This document shows, piece by piece, positions 18,814 through 29,180 of a stretch of DNA of 64,000 nt. The stretch is from Aldersonia sp. NBC_00410 (GTDB lineage Bacteria > Actinomycetota > Actinomycetes > Mycobacteriales > Mycobacteriaceae). Each line of letters begins with the position of its first letter. Position 1 is the stretch's first letter. A model generated the notes under the pieces. It had not been told where the DNA came from. It searched no databases and worked only from the letters and a program-made list of their open reading frames with translations. The DNA is taken from NCBI RefSeq assembly GCF_026342035.1, contig NZ_JAPENM010000002.1, forward strand, positions 372,001-436,000, read 5' to 3'. The position numbers and the translations under genes were made by a program.

Positions 18814-21800
18814 TTAGGTGCCGAACACCTCGAGCACGACCCGGCGGGCGCGCCGCGTGACGCGCAGATAGTTGTCGAGGAACTCGCTCGGGTCGTCGGT
18901 CTTCCAGCCGGCGGCGCGGGCGATGGCGAGCAGTTCGCGTCCCGGATTGGGTAGCTGATCGCTGGCCTTGCCGCGGACGAGCACCAGCGCATTGCGTGCG
19001 CGGGTGGCGGTGATCCACGCCTCGCGGAGCAACTCGACGTCGGCCGGGTTCACCAGCGCCGCCGCGGAAATGGCGTCCAGCGTCTGCAGCGTCGACGTGT
19101 TGTGCAATGACGGCAAGTCGTGCGCGTGACGCAATTGCAGCAGCTGCACGGTCCACTCGATGTCGGAAAGACCGCCGCGACCGAGCTTGGTGTGCGTCAA
19201 CGGATCCGCGCCGCGCGGGAGCCGCTCGGAATCGACCCGCGCCTTGATGCGACGGATCTCCCGCACCGCCTCCGGCGAAATCCCGCCCTCCGGGTAGCGC
19301 ACCTTGTCGATGGTGTGCAGGAAACGCAGTCCCAGGTCCGGGTCGCCCGCCACGGGATGCGCCCGCAGCAACGCCTGCACCTCCCACGATTGTGCCCACT
19401 GCCCGTAATAGGCGTCATAGGCCCCCAGCGTGCGCACGAGCGGCCCGTTACGGCCCTCCGGCCGCAGGTTCGCATCCACCTCGAGCGGGGGATCGATACT
19501 CGGTGCACCGAGCACACGCTGCACCCGTTCCGCGATTCCGGTGGCCCAGCGGACGGCCTTGGTCTCGTCGGCCCCCTCGACGGGTTCGCAGACGAACAGC
19601 ACATCGGCGTCCGAGCCGTAGCCGAGTTCGGCACCGCCGAGACGGCCCATGCCGATCACCGCCAGCGCCGCCGGTGCCGACTCCCCCGTCTCGGCTTCGC
19701 TCGCCGAAATGGCGGCCTGCAACGCGGCATTGAGCACCGCGGACCACACCGAAGACAGCGCCGCGCAAACTTCCGGCACCTCGAGCATGCCGAGCATGTC
19801 GGCGGATGCCACTCGGGCCAGCTCGCGTCGGCGCAGCGAGCGGGCCGCGGCGGCCGCCCGCTCCGGGGTGTCGTAGCGCGCCGAGGACGACACGATCCCG
19901 CGCGCGACATCCTCGATCTTTGGGCCGAGTAGCAATGGCCCGTCCGGTCCGTCGGCGAACATCCGGATGACCTCTGGTGCATTGATGATCAGGTCCGGCA
20001 GATAGGCCGAGCCGCCGAGCACAATCATCAACCGCTGCGCGACTGCGCTTTCGTCGCGTAGCTCGCGCAGGAACCATGTCTGGTCGTTCAGCGCCTCGGA
20101 TACCCGCCGATATGCCAGCAGACCCTTGTCCGGGTCCGGGGTGTCGCCGAGCCATTCGAGCAGCGTCGGGAGCAGCAGCGACTGGATACGGCCCTTGCGG
20201 GTGCCCTCCGCGGTGAGCGCGCGCAGGTGATTGAGCGCGTGCTCGGGTGCGACGTAGCCGAGTACCGACAGCTGCCGCACCGCGGCCTCGGGCGCCATTG
20301 CGAGCGAGCCGGTTCGGATGACCGATTCGAGCAGCGGCCGGTAGAACAGCTTGCCGTGCAACCGGCCGACGCGTTGGGCGTTGCGTTTGATCTCCGCGCG
20401 CAGCACACCGGTGGCGTCCTGCCGCCCGTCCGGGCGCATATGGGCGGCTCGCGCGAGCCAGCGCAACCCCTCGGCGTCGTCCTCGGGGGGCAGCAGGTGG
20501 GTGCGCTTGAGCTTCTGCAACTGAAGCCGATGCTCGAGCAAGCGCAGGAACTCGTAGGAAGCGGTGAGGTTCGCGGCATCGTCGCGGCCGACATAGCCGC
20601 CCTGGCCGAGCCGTGCGAGCGCCTGCACCGTGCCGGTGACATGCAGCGAGTCGTCGAGGCGGCCGTGCACGAGCTGCAACAGCTGTACCGCAAACTCGAC
20701 GTCGCGCAGGCTGCCGGTGCCGAGCTTGAGCTCTCGGCTGCGCAGTTCCTCGGGCACCAGGCTCTCCACCCGGCGGCGCATCGCCTGCACCTCGGGTACG
20801 AAGTCCTCGCGTTCGGACGCCCTCCAGACCGCCGGCATCAGTGCGGCGCAATAGCTTTCGCCTAATTCGAGATCACCGGTCATCGGCCGCGCCTTGAGCA
20901 GTGCCTGGAACTCCCAGGTCTTGGCCCAGCGCTCGTAATAGGCGACATGCGATTCGAGCGTGCGGGTCAGCTCGCCGCGCCGTCCTTCCGGCCGCAATCC
21001 GGCGTCCACCTCGAAGAACGCCTCGGTGCCGATCCGCATCATCTCGGCCACGACCCGGTTGGACTTCGTGTCCGCCGGCTCGGCGACGAAGACGACATCT
21101 ACGTCGCTGACGTAATTGAGCTCGCGCGCACCGCATTTGCCCATCGCGATGACCGCGATTCGGGACGACAGCGGCGCGTCGGGCGATACCGTTGAGATAC
21201 CAACCGCGAGCGCAGCGGTCAGTGCGGCGTCGGCGAGGTCGGACAGATGGCTGCCGATCGCGACATAGGGTACGACCGGCTCGTCCTCGACCACGGCCGC
21301 CATGTCCTGCGCGGCCAGCACCATGAGTTGATCGCGATAGCATTTGCGCAACGCCACAATGGCTTTCGAGCCCGTGACGCCGGCCCGGTAGACCAACGGC
21401 CCGGCGTTCGGCCCCTCTTCCGGTGCCGCGTCGACGGCCGCGAGCAGATCCGCGGTCATCGTCTCCTTGCTCGGCAGGTTTTTGGCGAGCAGCAGCCGCC
21501 AGGAATACGGGTCGGCGACTAGGTGCTCGGCAAGCGCGCTCGACGCTCCGACCATTCCGAACAGCCGCCCGCGCAGCGAGCTATCGGTCTGCAGTGCCGA
21601 ATCGAGCTCGGACCAGTCCGACCCGAGGCCTGCACGCAACTGCACCACCGTGCGCAACGCCAAATCCGCGTCGGGGGCGCGGGAAAGCGACCACAGCAGG
21701 GGGACGTGTTCTACCCGATTCCAGCCGAGCGAGCGCAGGTCGACGGGGGCGTTGGGCTCGACGAGACCGAGCCGCCCCGCGCTCGGAACAACAGGTCGTG

Positions 21801-21819
21801 ACGTACTCGGGACGGCCAT
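18814..21819 (-). CDS. glnE: Bifunctional glutamine synthetase adenylyltransferase/adenylyl-removing enzyme
   Basis: GlnE attaches AMP to and removes it from the regulatory tyrosine of GlnA1, switching activity with nitrogen status. At 1001 residues it has the two nucleotidyltransferase domains of the family: [13 protein letters not shown] near 230 (G-x11-DxD type, de-adenylylating half) and [16 protein letters not shown] near 735 (adenylylating half), each followed by [11 protein letters not shown]- or [11 protein letters not shown]-type segments, with helical linkers between. ATG start at 21819. It lies between glnA1 and glnA2, matching M. tuberculosis order. Confidence 0.96.
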   Translation of the reverse strand: MAVPSTSRPVVPSAGRLGLVEPNAPVDLRSLGWNRVEHVPLLWSLSRAPDADLALRTVVQLRAGLGSDWSELDSALQTDSSLRGRLFGMVGASSALAEHLVADPYSWRLLLAKNLPSKETMTADLLAAVDAAPEEGPNAGPLVYRAGVTGSKAIVALRKCYRDQLMVLAAQDMAAVVEDEPVVPYVAIGSHLSDLADAALTAALAVGISTVSPDAPLSSRIAVIAMGKCGARELNYVSDVDVVFVAEPADTKSNRVVAEMMRIGTEAFFEVDAGLRPEGRRGELTRTLESHVAYYERWAKTWEFQALLKARPMTGDLELGESYCAALMPAVWRASEREDFVPEVQAMRRRVESLVPEELRSRELKLGTGSLRDVEFAVQLLQLVHGRLDDSLHVTGTVQALARLGQGGYVGRDDAANLTASYEFLRLLEHRLQLQKLKRTHLLPPEDDAEGLRWLARAAHMRPDGRQDATGVLRAEIKRNAQRVGRLHGKLFYRPLLESVIRTGSLAMAPEAAVRQLSVLGYVAPEHALNHLRALTAEGTRKGRIQSLLLPTLLEWLGDTPDPDKGLLAYRRVSEALNDQTWFLRELRDESAVAQRLMIVLGGSAYLPDLIINAPEVIRMFADGPDGPLLLGPKIEDVARGIVSSSARYDTPERAAAAARSLRRRELARVASADMLGMLEVPEVCAALSSVWSAVLNAALQAAISASEAETGESAPAALAVIGMGRLGGAELGYGSDADVLFVCEPVEGADETKAVRWATGIAERVQRVLGAPSIDPPLEVDANLRPEGRNGPLVRTLGAYDAYYGQWAQSWEVQALLRAHPVAGDPDLGLRFLHTIDKVRYPEGGISPEAVREIRRIKARVDSERLPRGADPLTHTKLGRGGLSDIEWTVQLLQLRHAHDLPSLHNTSTLQTLDAISAAALVNPADVELLREAWITATRARNALVLVRGKASDQLPNPGRELLAIARAAGWKTDDPSEFLDNYLRVTRRARRVVLEVFGT

Positions 21820-21897
21820 GCCGCAAAGATTACCGATGGCCTCGAGACTGTTGACGGCCGAGGTGTGAAACGCCTATGGAGCGCGGCGTGCCACGCG

Positions 21898-23238
21898 CTA
21901 CAAGCCCAGGTACTGCTCGACCTCGAACGGCGTCACGCGGCTGCGGTACTCCTCCCACTCAGCGCGCTTGTTGCGCAGAAAGAAGTCGTAGACGTGCTCG
22001 CCGAGAGCTTCGGCAACCAGCTCCGACTTCTCCATTGCGTTGAGCGCCTCGTTGAGGTTTGCGGGCAGATCCCGGAAGCCCATCGCTCGCCGTTCCTCGA
22101 CGGTGAGGGCGGCCACATCCTCTTCGGCGGCTGCACCGAGGGTGTAGCCCTTCTCGATACCACGCAGACCGGCGGCCAGGACGACCGCGAACGCAAGGTA
22201 CGGGTTGCAGGCCGAGTCCGGCGAGCGGACCTCCACCCGCCGCGACGAAGCCTTGTTCGGCGTGTACATCGGCACTCGGATGAGCGCGGACCGGTTCGAC
22301 CGCCCCCACGTCGCCGCCGTCGGCGCCTCGCCGCCGCGGATCAGGCGCTTGTAGGAGTTCACCCACTGGTTGGTGACCGCGGTGATCTCGCCGGCGTGCT
22401 CGAGCACCCCGGCGACGAACGCGCGCGCGGTGTCGGAGAGCTGGATCGGGTCGTCCGGATCGTGAAACGCGTTGGTCTCGCCCTCGAAGAGGCTCATGTG
22501 GGTGTGCATCGCCGAGCCCGGGTAACTGGTGAACGGCTTGGGCATGAACGTCGCGCGCACGCCCTCCTCGATCGCCACCTCCTTGATGAGGTACCGGAAG
22601 GTCATCACGTTGTCCGCCATCGACAGCGCGTCCGCGTAGCGCAGGTCGATCTCCTGCTGACCGGGCGCACCCTCGTGATGGGTGAACTCGACCGAGATGC
22701 CCATCGACTCGAGTGCGTCGATGGCGTGCCGGCGGAAGTTCGGCGCGCTTTCGTGCACGGTCTGATCGAAGAAGCCGCCGGTGTCGGCCGGAGTCGGCGG
22801 AGTCCCGTCGTTCGGCGCATTCTCCACGAGGAAGAACTCGATCTCGGGATGGACGTAGCAACTGAATCCCAGGTCGGCGGCCTTGTTCAACTGCCTGCGC
22901 AGGACGTGCCGCGGGTCGGCCCAGGACGGCGAACCGTCGGGCATCACGATGTCGCAGAACATGCGCGCCGAATGCTGATGGCCGTTACTGCTGGCCCACG
23001 GCAGTATCTGGAAACTCGACGGGTCGGGCTTGGCGACCATGTCGGCTTCCGACACGCGCGCGAACCCCTCGATTGCCGAACCGTCGAATCCGATTCCGTC
23101 CTCGAACGCACCCTCCAGTTCGGCGGGCGCGATCGCCACCGACTTCAGGTATCCCTGCACGTCGGTGAACCAGAGTCGGACGAACCGAATATCGCGCTCC
23201 TCGAGGGTTCGGAGCACGAATTCTTTTTGACGATCCAT
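21898..23238 (-). CDS. glnA2: Glutamine synthetase type I, non-adenylylated isoform
   Basis: A 446-residue GS-I-alpha-like enzyme. It shows FDGSAIEGFARVSEADM near 55, EIEFFLVE, the ATP-site SAMHTHMSLFEGE and the loop IRGGEAPTAATWGRSNRSA. The region matching the adenylylated tyrosine of GlnA1 reads GAAAEEDVAAL here, with no tyrosine, so GlnE should not modify it. ATG at 23238 (MDRQKEF) is preferred to the start six codons upstream. A GTAAC-n6-TTAAC half-site resembling a GlnR box lies about 25-40 bp upstream (23262-23277, complementary strand), but it is weak. Confidence 0.95.
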   Translation of the reverse strand: MDRQKEFVLRTLEERDIRFVRLWFTDVQGYLKSVAIAPAELEGAFEDGIGFDGSAIEGFARVSEADMVAKPDPSSFQILPWASSNGHQHSARMFCDIVMPDGSPSWADPRHVLRRQLNKAADLGFSCYVHPEIEFFLVENAPNDGTPPTPADTGGFFDQTVHESAPNFRRHAIDALESMGISVEFTHHEGAPGQQEIDLRYADALSMADNVMTFRYLIKEVAIEEGVRATFMPKPFTSYPGSAMHTHMSLFEGETNAFHDPDDPIQLSDTARAFVAGVLEHAGEITAVTNQWVNSYKRLIRGGEAPTAATWGRSNRSALIRVPMYTPNKASSRRVEVRSPDSACNPYLAFAVVLAAGLRGIEKGYTLGAAAEEDVAALTVEERRAMGFRDLPANLNEALNAMEKSELVAEALGEHVYDFFLRNKRAEWEEYRSRVTPFEVEQYLGL

Positions 23239-23342
23239 GCCCGCGAGACTAAGCATCGAGCGTTAACTTTGTGTTACGTAGCGAAATCCGTCACCGACGC
23301 GATTTCCTCACAGTCCGCGCCGTCTCGCGGTGAGCGTCCCGG

Positions 23343-24872
23343 TCAGCAGGTCAGTCCGTCCGGCGGCGGGGTCAGCGAAACCAGATAGTCGGCCACCGCG
23401 TCGTCCACACAGGCCACCCCGGACAGGGTCACGGTGTGCTGCGTCCCCCGGTAGGTGATCAGCGAACCGCCGAGTTGGTCGGCCAGGGCCACGCCGTCGG
23501 GGTACGGCGTTGCGGGGTCGTTGGTCGTCGACACCACGACCACCGGCGGAAGCCCGCTCGCCTCGCTGCGGTGCGGCGTCGAGGTGGCCGGTACCGGCCA
23601 CTGCGCGCAGAGATCCAGCGGGGCCGACCCAGTGCCGCGGCCGTCGTCGAGGAACGGAGCCGCCGCCCGGTAGCGCGTGTCCATATCCCCCGCGACCGCC
23701 CGGTCGGTGACGCGCGGGTCGTCCACACACCGGATCGCGTTGAACGCATCGTTCAGATTCGAATACTCACCCTCGTCGTCGCGACCCTCCGAGATGTCGG
23801 CGAGCTGGAGCAGCGTATCGCCGTGCCCCCGGGCGAGCTCACGCAGCGCGGCGGTCAGCGTCCGCCACTGATCGGGTGAATACAGCGCCTGCACCGTGCC
23901 GGTGATCGCATCGTTGTATCCGAGCCCGCGGGGATCGGTCGTCGCTGCCGGGTGGTCGGCCAGCGGCGAGACCAGGGCGCGGTAGGCCGCCACCGCCTGC
24001 GTCGGATCCTGACCGAGCGGACAGGCCGGCACGGCTGCGCAGTCACGCGCGTAGTCGTCGAACGCGCCCTGGAATCCCGCGGCCTGTGCCACCGTGTCGT
24101 CGGACGGGTCGGCATCGGGCAGCACCGCACCGTCGAGGACGAGCGCTCGCACCCGCTGCGGAAACTGCTCGGCGTACGCGGCGCCGATGCGGGTGCCGTA
24201 GGAGTAGCCGAGGAAGTTGAGCTGCTCGTCGCCGAGCACCGCGCGCATGATGTCGAGATCGCGGACCACCTCACGGGTGCCGATATGCGCGAGCAGGTCG
24301 TCACCGGAGTCGCCAACACAGCCGGCGATGTAGTCGCGGTCTTCGCGCTCGGTCTGGTCGATCCCGATCGGGGACATATCGGTATCGAGATCCGCCCGCT
24401 CGGCGTCGGCCTGCTCGGCGGTCGTGCACCGTACGGCCGGCGTCGACGCGCCCACCCCGCGCGGATCGAACCCGATCACGTCGAAGCGATCGGCGATTGG
24501 CGTGCCACCGGCGCGCGTCGCCATGGACAGTCCGGAGCCGCCCGGCCCGCCGGGGTTGAGCAGCAGCGAGCCGATCTTGTCGCCGGTCGCGCGTTCGCGT
24601 GAAATGGCGATCTCGGCGGTCGCGCCGTCCGGGGCGTCGTAGTCGATCGGCACGGTGATCCGGGCGCACTCCAGCCGCGACGGGAGCGGGGCGTCGGTTT
24701 CGAACTCGTCACACGACGACCAGGTCGGGGTCTGGTCGTAGAACTTGCTCAGCTCGCCCGCCTCCGTATTCACCGGACCGCTGTCGGTCTCCGATGACGT
24801 ACATCCGACCAGCAGGAGCCCGCACAGCAGGGCGACGATCGCCGGTGCGACAGGTCGGACGGCGATCGGCAT
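23343..24872 (-). CDS. Secreted lipoprotein alpha/beta hydrolase, CaeA/SlpD/TAP type
   Basis: A 509-residue exported serine hydrolase related to mycobacterial Rv2223c/Rv2224c (CaeA, Hip1) and Streptomyces tripeptidyl aminopeptidases. The signal peptide ends in the lipobox LLVGC with Cys24, so the mature protein should be lipid-anchored. The oxyanion region LLNPGGPGGSG, the nucleophile elbow GYSYGTRIG, and a C-terminal TAP-like domain with TTNDPATPYPDG (acidic residue) and RGTQHT (His) are all visible. ATG at 24872 (MPIAVRP) gives a proper signal peptide; the frame to 24917 does not. In M. tuberculosis two paralogues occupy this position; here there is one. Confidence 0.9.
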   Translation of the reverse strand: MPIAVRPVAPAIVALLCGLLLVGCTSSETDSGPVNTEAGELSKFYDQTPTWSSCDEFETDAPLPSRLECARITVPIDYDAPDGATAEIAISRERATGDKIGSLLLNPGGPGGSGLSMATRAGGTPIADRFDVIGFDPRGVGASTPAVRCTTAEQADAERADLDTDMSPIGIDQTEREDRDYIAGCVGDSGDDLLAHIGTREVVRDLDIMRAVLGDEQLNFLGYSYGTRIGAAYAEQFPQRVRALVLDGAVLPDADPSDDTVAQAAGFQGAFDDYARDCAAVPACPLGQDPTQAVAAYRALVSPLADHPAATTDPRGLGYNDAITGTVQALYSPDQWRTLTAALRELARGHGDTLLQLADISEGRDDEGEYSNLNDAFNAIRCVDDPRVTDRAVAGDMDTRYRAAAPFLDDGRGTGSAPLDLCAQWPVPATSTPHRSEASGLPPVVVVSTTNDPATPYPDGVALADQLGGSLITYRGTQHTVTLSGVACVDDAVADYLVSLTPPPDGLTC

Positions 24873-25067
24873 CCCATGAGGGTAGGCCAGCGGAGACCCC
24901 CGCCAATCCACCGCCAATCCTCACCCCCGCCGCACCAGTTGTGACGAATTGCACTGGCCAGCGCCCTTCGCCTCGGGATCACCCGGTGACAGAATCGAGG
25001 AGTCATCACCTTGTCGTCACTTACCCGGGGACCCGCTTTGGGCCTCGAGGATCAGGAAGGGACAAAG

Positions 25068-25922
25068 ATGTCCGACTCAATGGCATCCGTATACGGCGCA
25101 ACGCCCGCTACCTCCGATGCCGCACCCAAGCGCAAGACCCGCATCCACCACCTGCAGGACATGAAGACCTCGGGTGATCGTTGGGCCATGCTTACCGCCT
25201 ACGACTACTCCAGCGCGCGAATCTTCGAAGAGGCCGGCATCCCGGTCCTGCTCGTCGGCGATTCGGCGGCAAACGTCGTCTACGGCTACGACACCACCGT
25301 CCCGATCACCATCGACGAACTGATCCCGCTGGTCCGCGGCGTGGTGCGCGGCGCTCCGCACGCGCTCGTCGTCGCCGATCTGCCGTTCGGCAGCTACGAG
25401 TCCACGCCCGAGCAGGCGGTGGCCAGCGCGACCCGCTTCATGAAGGAGGGCCTCGCCCACGCCGTGAAGCTCGAGGGCGGCGAACGCGTGGCGGACCAGA
25501 TCGCGGCCATCACGGCGGCCGGCATCCCGGTCATGGCGCACATCGGCTTCACTCCGCAGAGCGTGAACTCACTCGGTGGCTTCCGCGTGCAAGGGCGTGG
25601 CGACGGCGCCGAGCAGCTCGTCGCGGACGCGATCGCCGTCCAGGAGGCCGGCGCGTTCTCCGTCGTGATGGAGATGGTGCCTGCCGAACTCGCCGGTCAG
25701 GTCACCCGCAAGCTGAGCATCCCGACAGTCGGCATCGGCGCAGGCAACGAATGTGACGCGCAGGTGCTGGTGTGGCAGGACATGGCCGGCTACACCAGCG
25801 GGAAGACGGCGAAGTTCGTCAAGCGTTTCGGCGAAGTCGGCGACGAACTGCGCCGCGCAGCCACCAGCTACGCGGCCGAGGTTCGGTCCGGCATCTTCCC
25901 CGACGCCGAGCACAGCTTCTGA
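25068..25922 (+). CDS. panB: 3-methyl-2-oxobutanoate hydroxymethyltransferase
   Basis: PanB makes ketopantoate from 3-methyl-2-oxobutanoate and methylene-tetrahydrofolate, the first committed step to pantothenate and coenzyme A. Motifs include [18 protein letters not shown], the metal-binding [35 protein letters not shown] and [21 protein letters not shown] at 25068 follows the ribosome-binding sequence AGGAAGGGA and gives 284 residues. It is separated by 195 bp from the divergent esterase gene; no other pan gene is in the window. Confidence 0.96.
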   Translation: MSDSMASVYGATPATSDAAPKRKTRIHHLQDMKTSGDRWAMLTAYDYSSARIFEEAGIPVLLVGDSAANVVYGYDTTVPITIDELIPLVRGVVRGAPHALVVADLPFGSYESTPEQAVASATRFMKEGLAHAVKLEGGERVADQIAAITAAGIPVMAHIGFTPQSVNSLGGFRVQGRGDGAEQLVADAIAVQEAGAFSVVMEMVPAELAGQVTRKLSIPTVGIGAGNECDAQVLVWQDMAGYTSGKTAKFVKRFGEVGDELRRAATSYAAEVRSGIFPDAEHSF

Positions 25923-25981
25923 CCCGACGCACACCCGGCGCAGCGGCGCGGAACGTCGCGTCCGGCTGGCAGACTCGGGAA

Positions 25982-26404
25982 ATGCCGAACCGCCGCACCC
26001 GTTTCGCGTGGCTCGCCGTCGCAGCGCTGGCGCTGACCGCGGCGTGCGAAAGCCAGACGCCACAGCCCCCGTCCACCCCGTCGTCCGTGGCTCCGAGCCC
26101 CGAGGCGCGGACCACGACGAACCGCGCCACGCCCGGAGTCTCCGACGAGGCGGCGCAGAACTTGTGCTCCTCGATCCAGGCGGAGCTGTCCAACTGGCGG
26201 GTTCAGGGGCCCACGCTGGGCAAGCCCGGGCTCAACATCGTCGTCCAGACGTGGGCGGCGCAGAACGGGTTGGTCAATATCGAGGTGCTGCGCAACCGGG
26301 GACTCGTCGACACCATCACGATCGCGCACTGCCCCGACGTTCGGCAGGAGGCGCTCGAACTCCTCGAAATCCCCGACCTCGCTTCCGGACTCGTCGGGAT
26401 CTGA
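25982..26404 (+). CDS. Small putative lipoprotein, 140 residues
   Basis: The N-terminus (Arg-rich, then AWLAVAALALTAAC) is a lipoprotein signal peptide with lipobox Cys22, followed by a Pro/Ser/Thr-rich spacer to about residue 48. The mature domain contains NLCSSIQAELSNWR and HCPDVRQEALELLEI, with two cysteines that could form a disulfide. I do not recognise a named family. ATG at 25982 is chosen within a longer open frame because it starts the signal peptide. The stop is 3 bp before the peptidase gene start, so the two are likely co-transcribed. Confidence 0.78.
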   Translation: MPNRRTRFAWLAVAALALTAACESQTPQPPSTPSSVAPSPEARTTTNRATPGVSDEAAQNLCSSIQAELSNWRVQGPTLGKPGLNIVVQTWAAQNGLVNIEVLRNRGLVDTITIAHCPDVRQEALELLEIPDLASGLVGI

Positions 26405-26407
26405 TCG

Positions 26408-27382
26408 ATGCGCACCCTGTATCCCGAGATCGAACCCTTCGACACGGGACTTCTCGACGTCGGGGAGGGCCAGCAGATCTATTGGGAGATCAGCGGAAAC
26501 CCGGCCGGCAAACCGGCGCTGTTTCTACACGGCGGCCCCGGCGGCGGCACGTCCCCGTTCAACCGCCAGTTCTTCGATCCCGACGCGTACCGGATCGTGC
26601 TGCTCGACCAGCGCGGTTGTGGACGATCCGTCCCGCACGTCGCCGAGATCGACAGCCCGGACGGACTCGCCACGAATACCACCGACCGGCTGATCGCCGA
26701 CATCGAAGCCGTCCGAACCCATCTCGGTATCGAGCGCTGGCTCGTATTCGGCGGCTCGTGGGGATCGACGCTGGCACTCGCCTACGCGCAGCAGCATCCG
26801 ACGCGGGTCACCGAGCTCGTGCTGCGCGGGGTATTCCTGTTGCGCCGCAAGGAAATCGACTGGTACTACAACGGCGGGGCCGGCAACGTCTTTCCCGAAC
26901 TGTGGGAACATTTCGTCGCCCCGGTCCCGATCGGTGAACGCGACGGCGACTTCGTCGAGTCCTACCACCGGCTGCTCTACGACGCCGACCTTGAGGTGCG
27001 GATCGCCGCGGCAGTGGCGTGGTCGACCTGGGAAGGCGCTACCAGCTCGCTACTCCCTCGGCCCGAACGGATCGCCGAGACGGCCGACCCCCGATTCGCA
27101 CTCGCATTCGCGCGGATCGAAAACCACTACTTCCGCCACGGTGGCTTTCTCGCCGAAGGTCAACTGCTGCGCAATATCGCGGCGATGGCACACATTCCGG
27201 GTGTGATCGTGCAGGGCCGCTACGACATCGTGTGCCCCGCGACCAGCGCCTGGGAGCTGCACAAGGCGTGGCCCGGCTCGCAGTTGGACATCGTCGACGA
27301 TGCCGGACACGCCTCGAACGAGCCCGGCATCGTCGACCGGCTGATCACCGCGACGGACACATTTCGATCGGAGACGTCGTGA
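26408..27382 (+). CDS. pip: Prolyl iminopeptidase (proline aminopeptidase)
   Basis: A 324-residue alpha/beta hydrolase of peptidase family S33 that releases N-terminal proline from peptides. Hallmarks are the HGGPGGGTSP oxyanion segment, LLDQRGCGRS, the nucleophile elbow GGSWGSTLALAYAQ, GRYDIVCP with the catalytic Asp and DAGHASNEPG with the catalytic His. The length matches the bacterial monomeric type. ATG start at 26408. Its stop overlaps the CHAD gene start by 3 bp. Confidence 0.94.
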   Translation: MRTLYPEIEPFDTGLLDVGEGQQIYWEISGNPAGKPALFLHGGPGGGTSPFNRQFFDPDAYRIVLLDQRGCGRSVPHVAEIDSPDGLATNTTDRLIADIEAVRTHLGIERWLVFGGSWGSTLALAYAQQHPTRVTELVLRGVFLLRRKEIDWYYNGGAGNVFPELWEHFVAPVPIGERDGDFVESYHRLLYDADLEVRIAAAVAWSTWEGATSSLLPRPERIAETADPRFALAFARIENHYFRHGGFLAEGQLLRNIAAMAHIPGVIVQGRYDIVCPATSAWELHKAWPGSQLDIVDDAGHASNEPGIVDRLITATDTFRSETS

Positions 27383-28263
27383 GCGCGGTTTCTGCAGGGC
27401 CGGTGATCGTGGCCGCAGTCGGGCTCGATGTGGACCGTCTCACGACCGCCGAACCCGCCGTGCGCATCGATGCACCGGACTCGGTCCACCAGATGCGGGT
27501 TGCGACGCGGCGGCTGCGCAGCGTGCTCCGGTCCTATCGCAAGGTCTTTGCGCGCAACGAGATCGACGCGATCCGCAGCGAATTGCGCTGGCTCGGCGAG
27601 GTCCTCGGCGTGGCCAGGGACGCAGAGGTCCGGGCCGCCCGGTTCACCGCCCTGCTCACCGAGCAACCGGCCGAACTGCTGCCCGGTCCGATCGCGACCA
27701 GGTTGGTGACCGCGCAGCGGGCCCGTTACGAATCGGCGCTGGCCGACATCCACGCCGCGTTCGACGGTGAGCGCTACATCACGTTGCGCGCGATGCTCGA
27801 TCGGCTCCTCGCCGAGCCGGCGACCGGGCCCGCCGCGGGCTTACCGGGTACCGCGGTCTGCGTGGATGCGTTGACCGCGGACTACGAGCGGGTGCGGGCG
27901 TTCGTGCGGACCGAGTTCGCGGCAGCGCCGGAGGACCGGGCCGACGCGTTGCACGACGTGCGCAAAGCCGCCAAGCGGCTGCGGTATGGCGCCGAGGCGG
28001 CGGGCAGCGTGCTCGGCGCGTCGGCAGAGCCCGTCGCGGTCGAAGCCAGGGCGCTGCAGGTGGTGCTGGGGGATCACCGGGACGCGATCGAATCGCAGAT
28101 CGCGATCCTCGCCGCGGCGGAGGCCGCCCGGGCGGCAGGTGAGGATCTGTTCGGCTATGGCCTGCTGTTCATGGCCGAGGAGCAGGCCGCCCGTGTCTCG
28201 ATCGCGGGCTACCAGCCGGCGATCGAACGGCTTGCCGTGGCGTGCACCGCGCTTGGCGCCTAA
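27379..28263 (+). CDS. CHAD-domain protein
   Basis: A 294-residue protein made of two halves of the CHAD (conserved histidine alpha-helical) domain: VHQMRVATRRLRSVLRSYRKVF near residue 35 and LHDVRKAAKRLRYGAEAAG near 193. CHAD proteins bind polyphosphate granules through these basic helical repeats. Typical partners are CYTH domains, but none is fused or adjacent here. GTG at 27379 overlaps the pip stop (GTGA), so it is translationally coupled. Followed by a hairpin terminator. Confidence 0.87.
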   Translation: MSAVSAGPVIVAAVGLDVDRLTTAEPAVRIDAPDSVHQMRVATRRLRSVLRSYRKVFARNEIDAIRSELRWLGEVLGVARDAEVRAARFTALLTEQPAELLPGPIATRLVTAQRARYESALADIHAAFDGERYITLRAMLDRLLAEPATGPAAGLPGTAVCVDALTADYERVRAFVRTEFAAAPEDRADALHDVRKAAKRLRYGAEAAGSVLGASAEPVAVEARALQVVLGDHRDAIESQIAILAAAEAARAAGEDLFGYGLLFMAEEQAARVSIAGYQPAIERLAVACTALGA

Positions 28264-28284
28264 CCGCCCGGCACAAGCAAAAAC

Positions 28285-28309
28285 GGCCGCGACGCCATGC
28301 GTCGCGGCC
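28285..28309. terminator. Hairpin between convergent genes
   Basis: A perfect 11-bp stem (GGCCGCGACGC at 28285-28295 and complement at 28299-28309) with a 3-base loop lies 22 bp after the CHAD stop and 50 bp from the stop of the convergent secreted-protein gene. Likely bidirectional. Confidence 0.75.
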
Positions 28310-28359
28310 GGACATTGCCGCGGTCGGTGGCGATCCCGCCACCGATCGCGGGGATGACG

Positions 28360-28698
28360 TCACTCCTTGTAGGCCACCATGGTGCCGTTGAGGCTGTCGA
28401 GCGGACCGAACACCGTGAAGCTGACCCACCCCTGCGGATATCCCGCAGCGACCTCGGCAACCGAGTCGAGCGTCTGACCGAACGAGGCGGCGGACGGATG
28501 CGGCAGTCCGGCAGTCCGCACGCCGACGCCGTTCTGCGACACCCACTGAGTCTCGGCGTGATTGAGGTCGACCTGAACCCCGCCGGGCACCGGGGTCACG
28601 CCCAGCGCGGACGCGGGTGCGGCGGCCATGACAACACCGGCTGTGGCGGCGCCGAAAACGAGAGCGCCTGCCGCAAGAGAACGAACAAAACCACGCAT
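28360..28698 (-). CDS. Small secreted protein, 112 residues
   Basis: The N-terminus has two arginines, a hydrophobic core (LAAGALVFGAATAGVVMAAA) and a signal peptidase I site after ASA (residue 31). The mature part is about 80 residues, with GVTPVPGGVQVDLNHAETQWV and a C-terminal VSFTVFGPLDSLNGTMVAYKE. No cysteines or catalytic motif are seen. It resembles the small exported unknown-function proteins common in mycolata. ATG at 28698 begins the signal peptide. Confidence 0.78.
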   Translation of the reverse strand: MRGFVRSLAAGALVFGAATAGVVMAAAPASALGVTPVPGGVQVDLNHAETQWVSQNGVGVRTAGLPHPSAASFGQTLDSVAEVAAGYPQGWVSFTVFGPLDSLNGTMVAYKE

Positions 28699-28942
28699 CA
28701 CTGAACACCCCTGGGTCGTGTCGAGATAGCTGCCGAACGGCAGCGTCGAAACAGTATGACTTCGGTCACTGTACCGGTCCGTAGAGGGTGCATCGGAAAG
28801 TCGTGACAGTACCGTTTCACATCCGGTGCCGATCGATGGACAAACGCCCACATCCTGTTACTCTCCTACCGTCGTGATGTAACGGCGACCACCGTTAGAC
28901 TCGATACGCAAAGCGTCACTGCAGAGAATGGAGCCCTCAGCG

Positions 28943-29035
28943 ATGTCGACCATCATCTACGACTACCTTCTGCCCTACGTCGGGGCGGACCAAGCCTCCT
29001 ACTGGGCGCAGATGCTCGTCGTCGAACCGCTGTAA
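28943..29035 (+). CDS. Possible 30-residue peptide
   Basis: An ATG-TAA frame encodes MSTIIYDYLLPYVGADQASY followed by ten more residues ending VVEPL. GGAG lies 9 bases upstream, a TAGACT -10-like hexamer lies about 45 bp upstream (28896-28901), and a perfect 26-bp palindromic hairpin follows 18 bp after the stop, so the frame has the layout of a free-standing short transcript. It is rich in Tyr and hydrophobic residues. I do not recognise it. It could be a small protein, a leader peptide or a fortuitous frame on a small RNA. Confidence 0.45.
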   Translation: MSTIIYDYLLPYVGADQASYWAQMLVVEPL

Positions 29036-29053
29036 ATACCACGTGCTTCAGCT

Positions 29054-29079
29054 GAGCCCCCGCCGATCGGCGGGGGCTC
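29054..29079 (+). terminator. Perfect 26-bp palindrome with T-rich tail
   Basis: GAGCCCCCGCCGA followed by its exact complement forms a long GC stem, with GCTTCGTTTCG after it. This is the best rho-independent-like terminator in the region and closes the short transcript carrying the 30-residue frame. Confidence 0.78.
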
Positions 29080-29103
29080 GCTTCGTTTCGGTACCGGCTC
29101 TGT

Positions 29104-29145
29104 GCCAACCGAACCCACCCAACCGAACCCACCCAACCGAATCCG
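29104..29145. repeat. Three 14-bp tandem units
   Basis: The unit CCCAACCGAACCCA occurs three times, with small changes in the first and last copies, just upstream of a lipoprotein gene. It is probably a slippage product in the promoter region; spacing changes could affect expression. Confidence 0.65.
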
Positions 29146-29180
29146 TGGCGCGGCCGCTGCCACCGACGTACGATCCGGCC

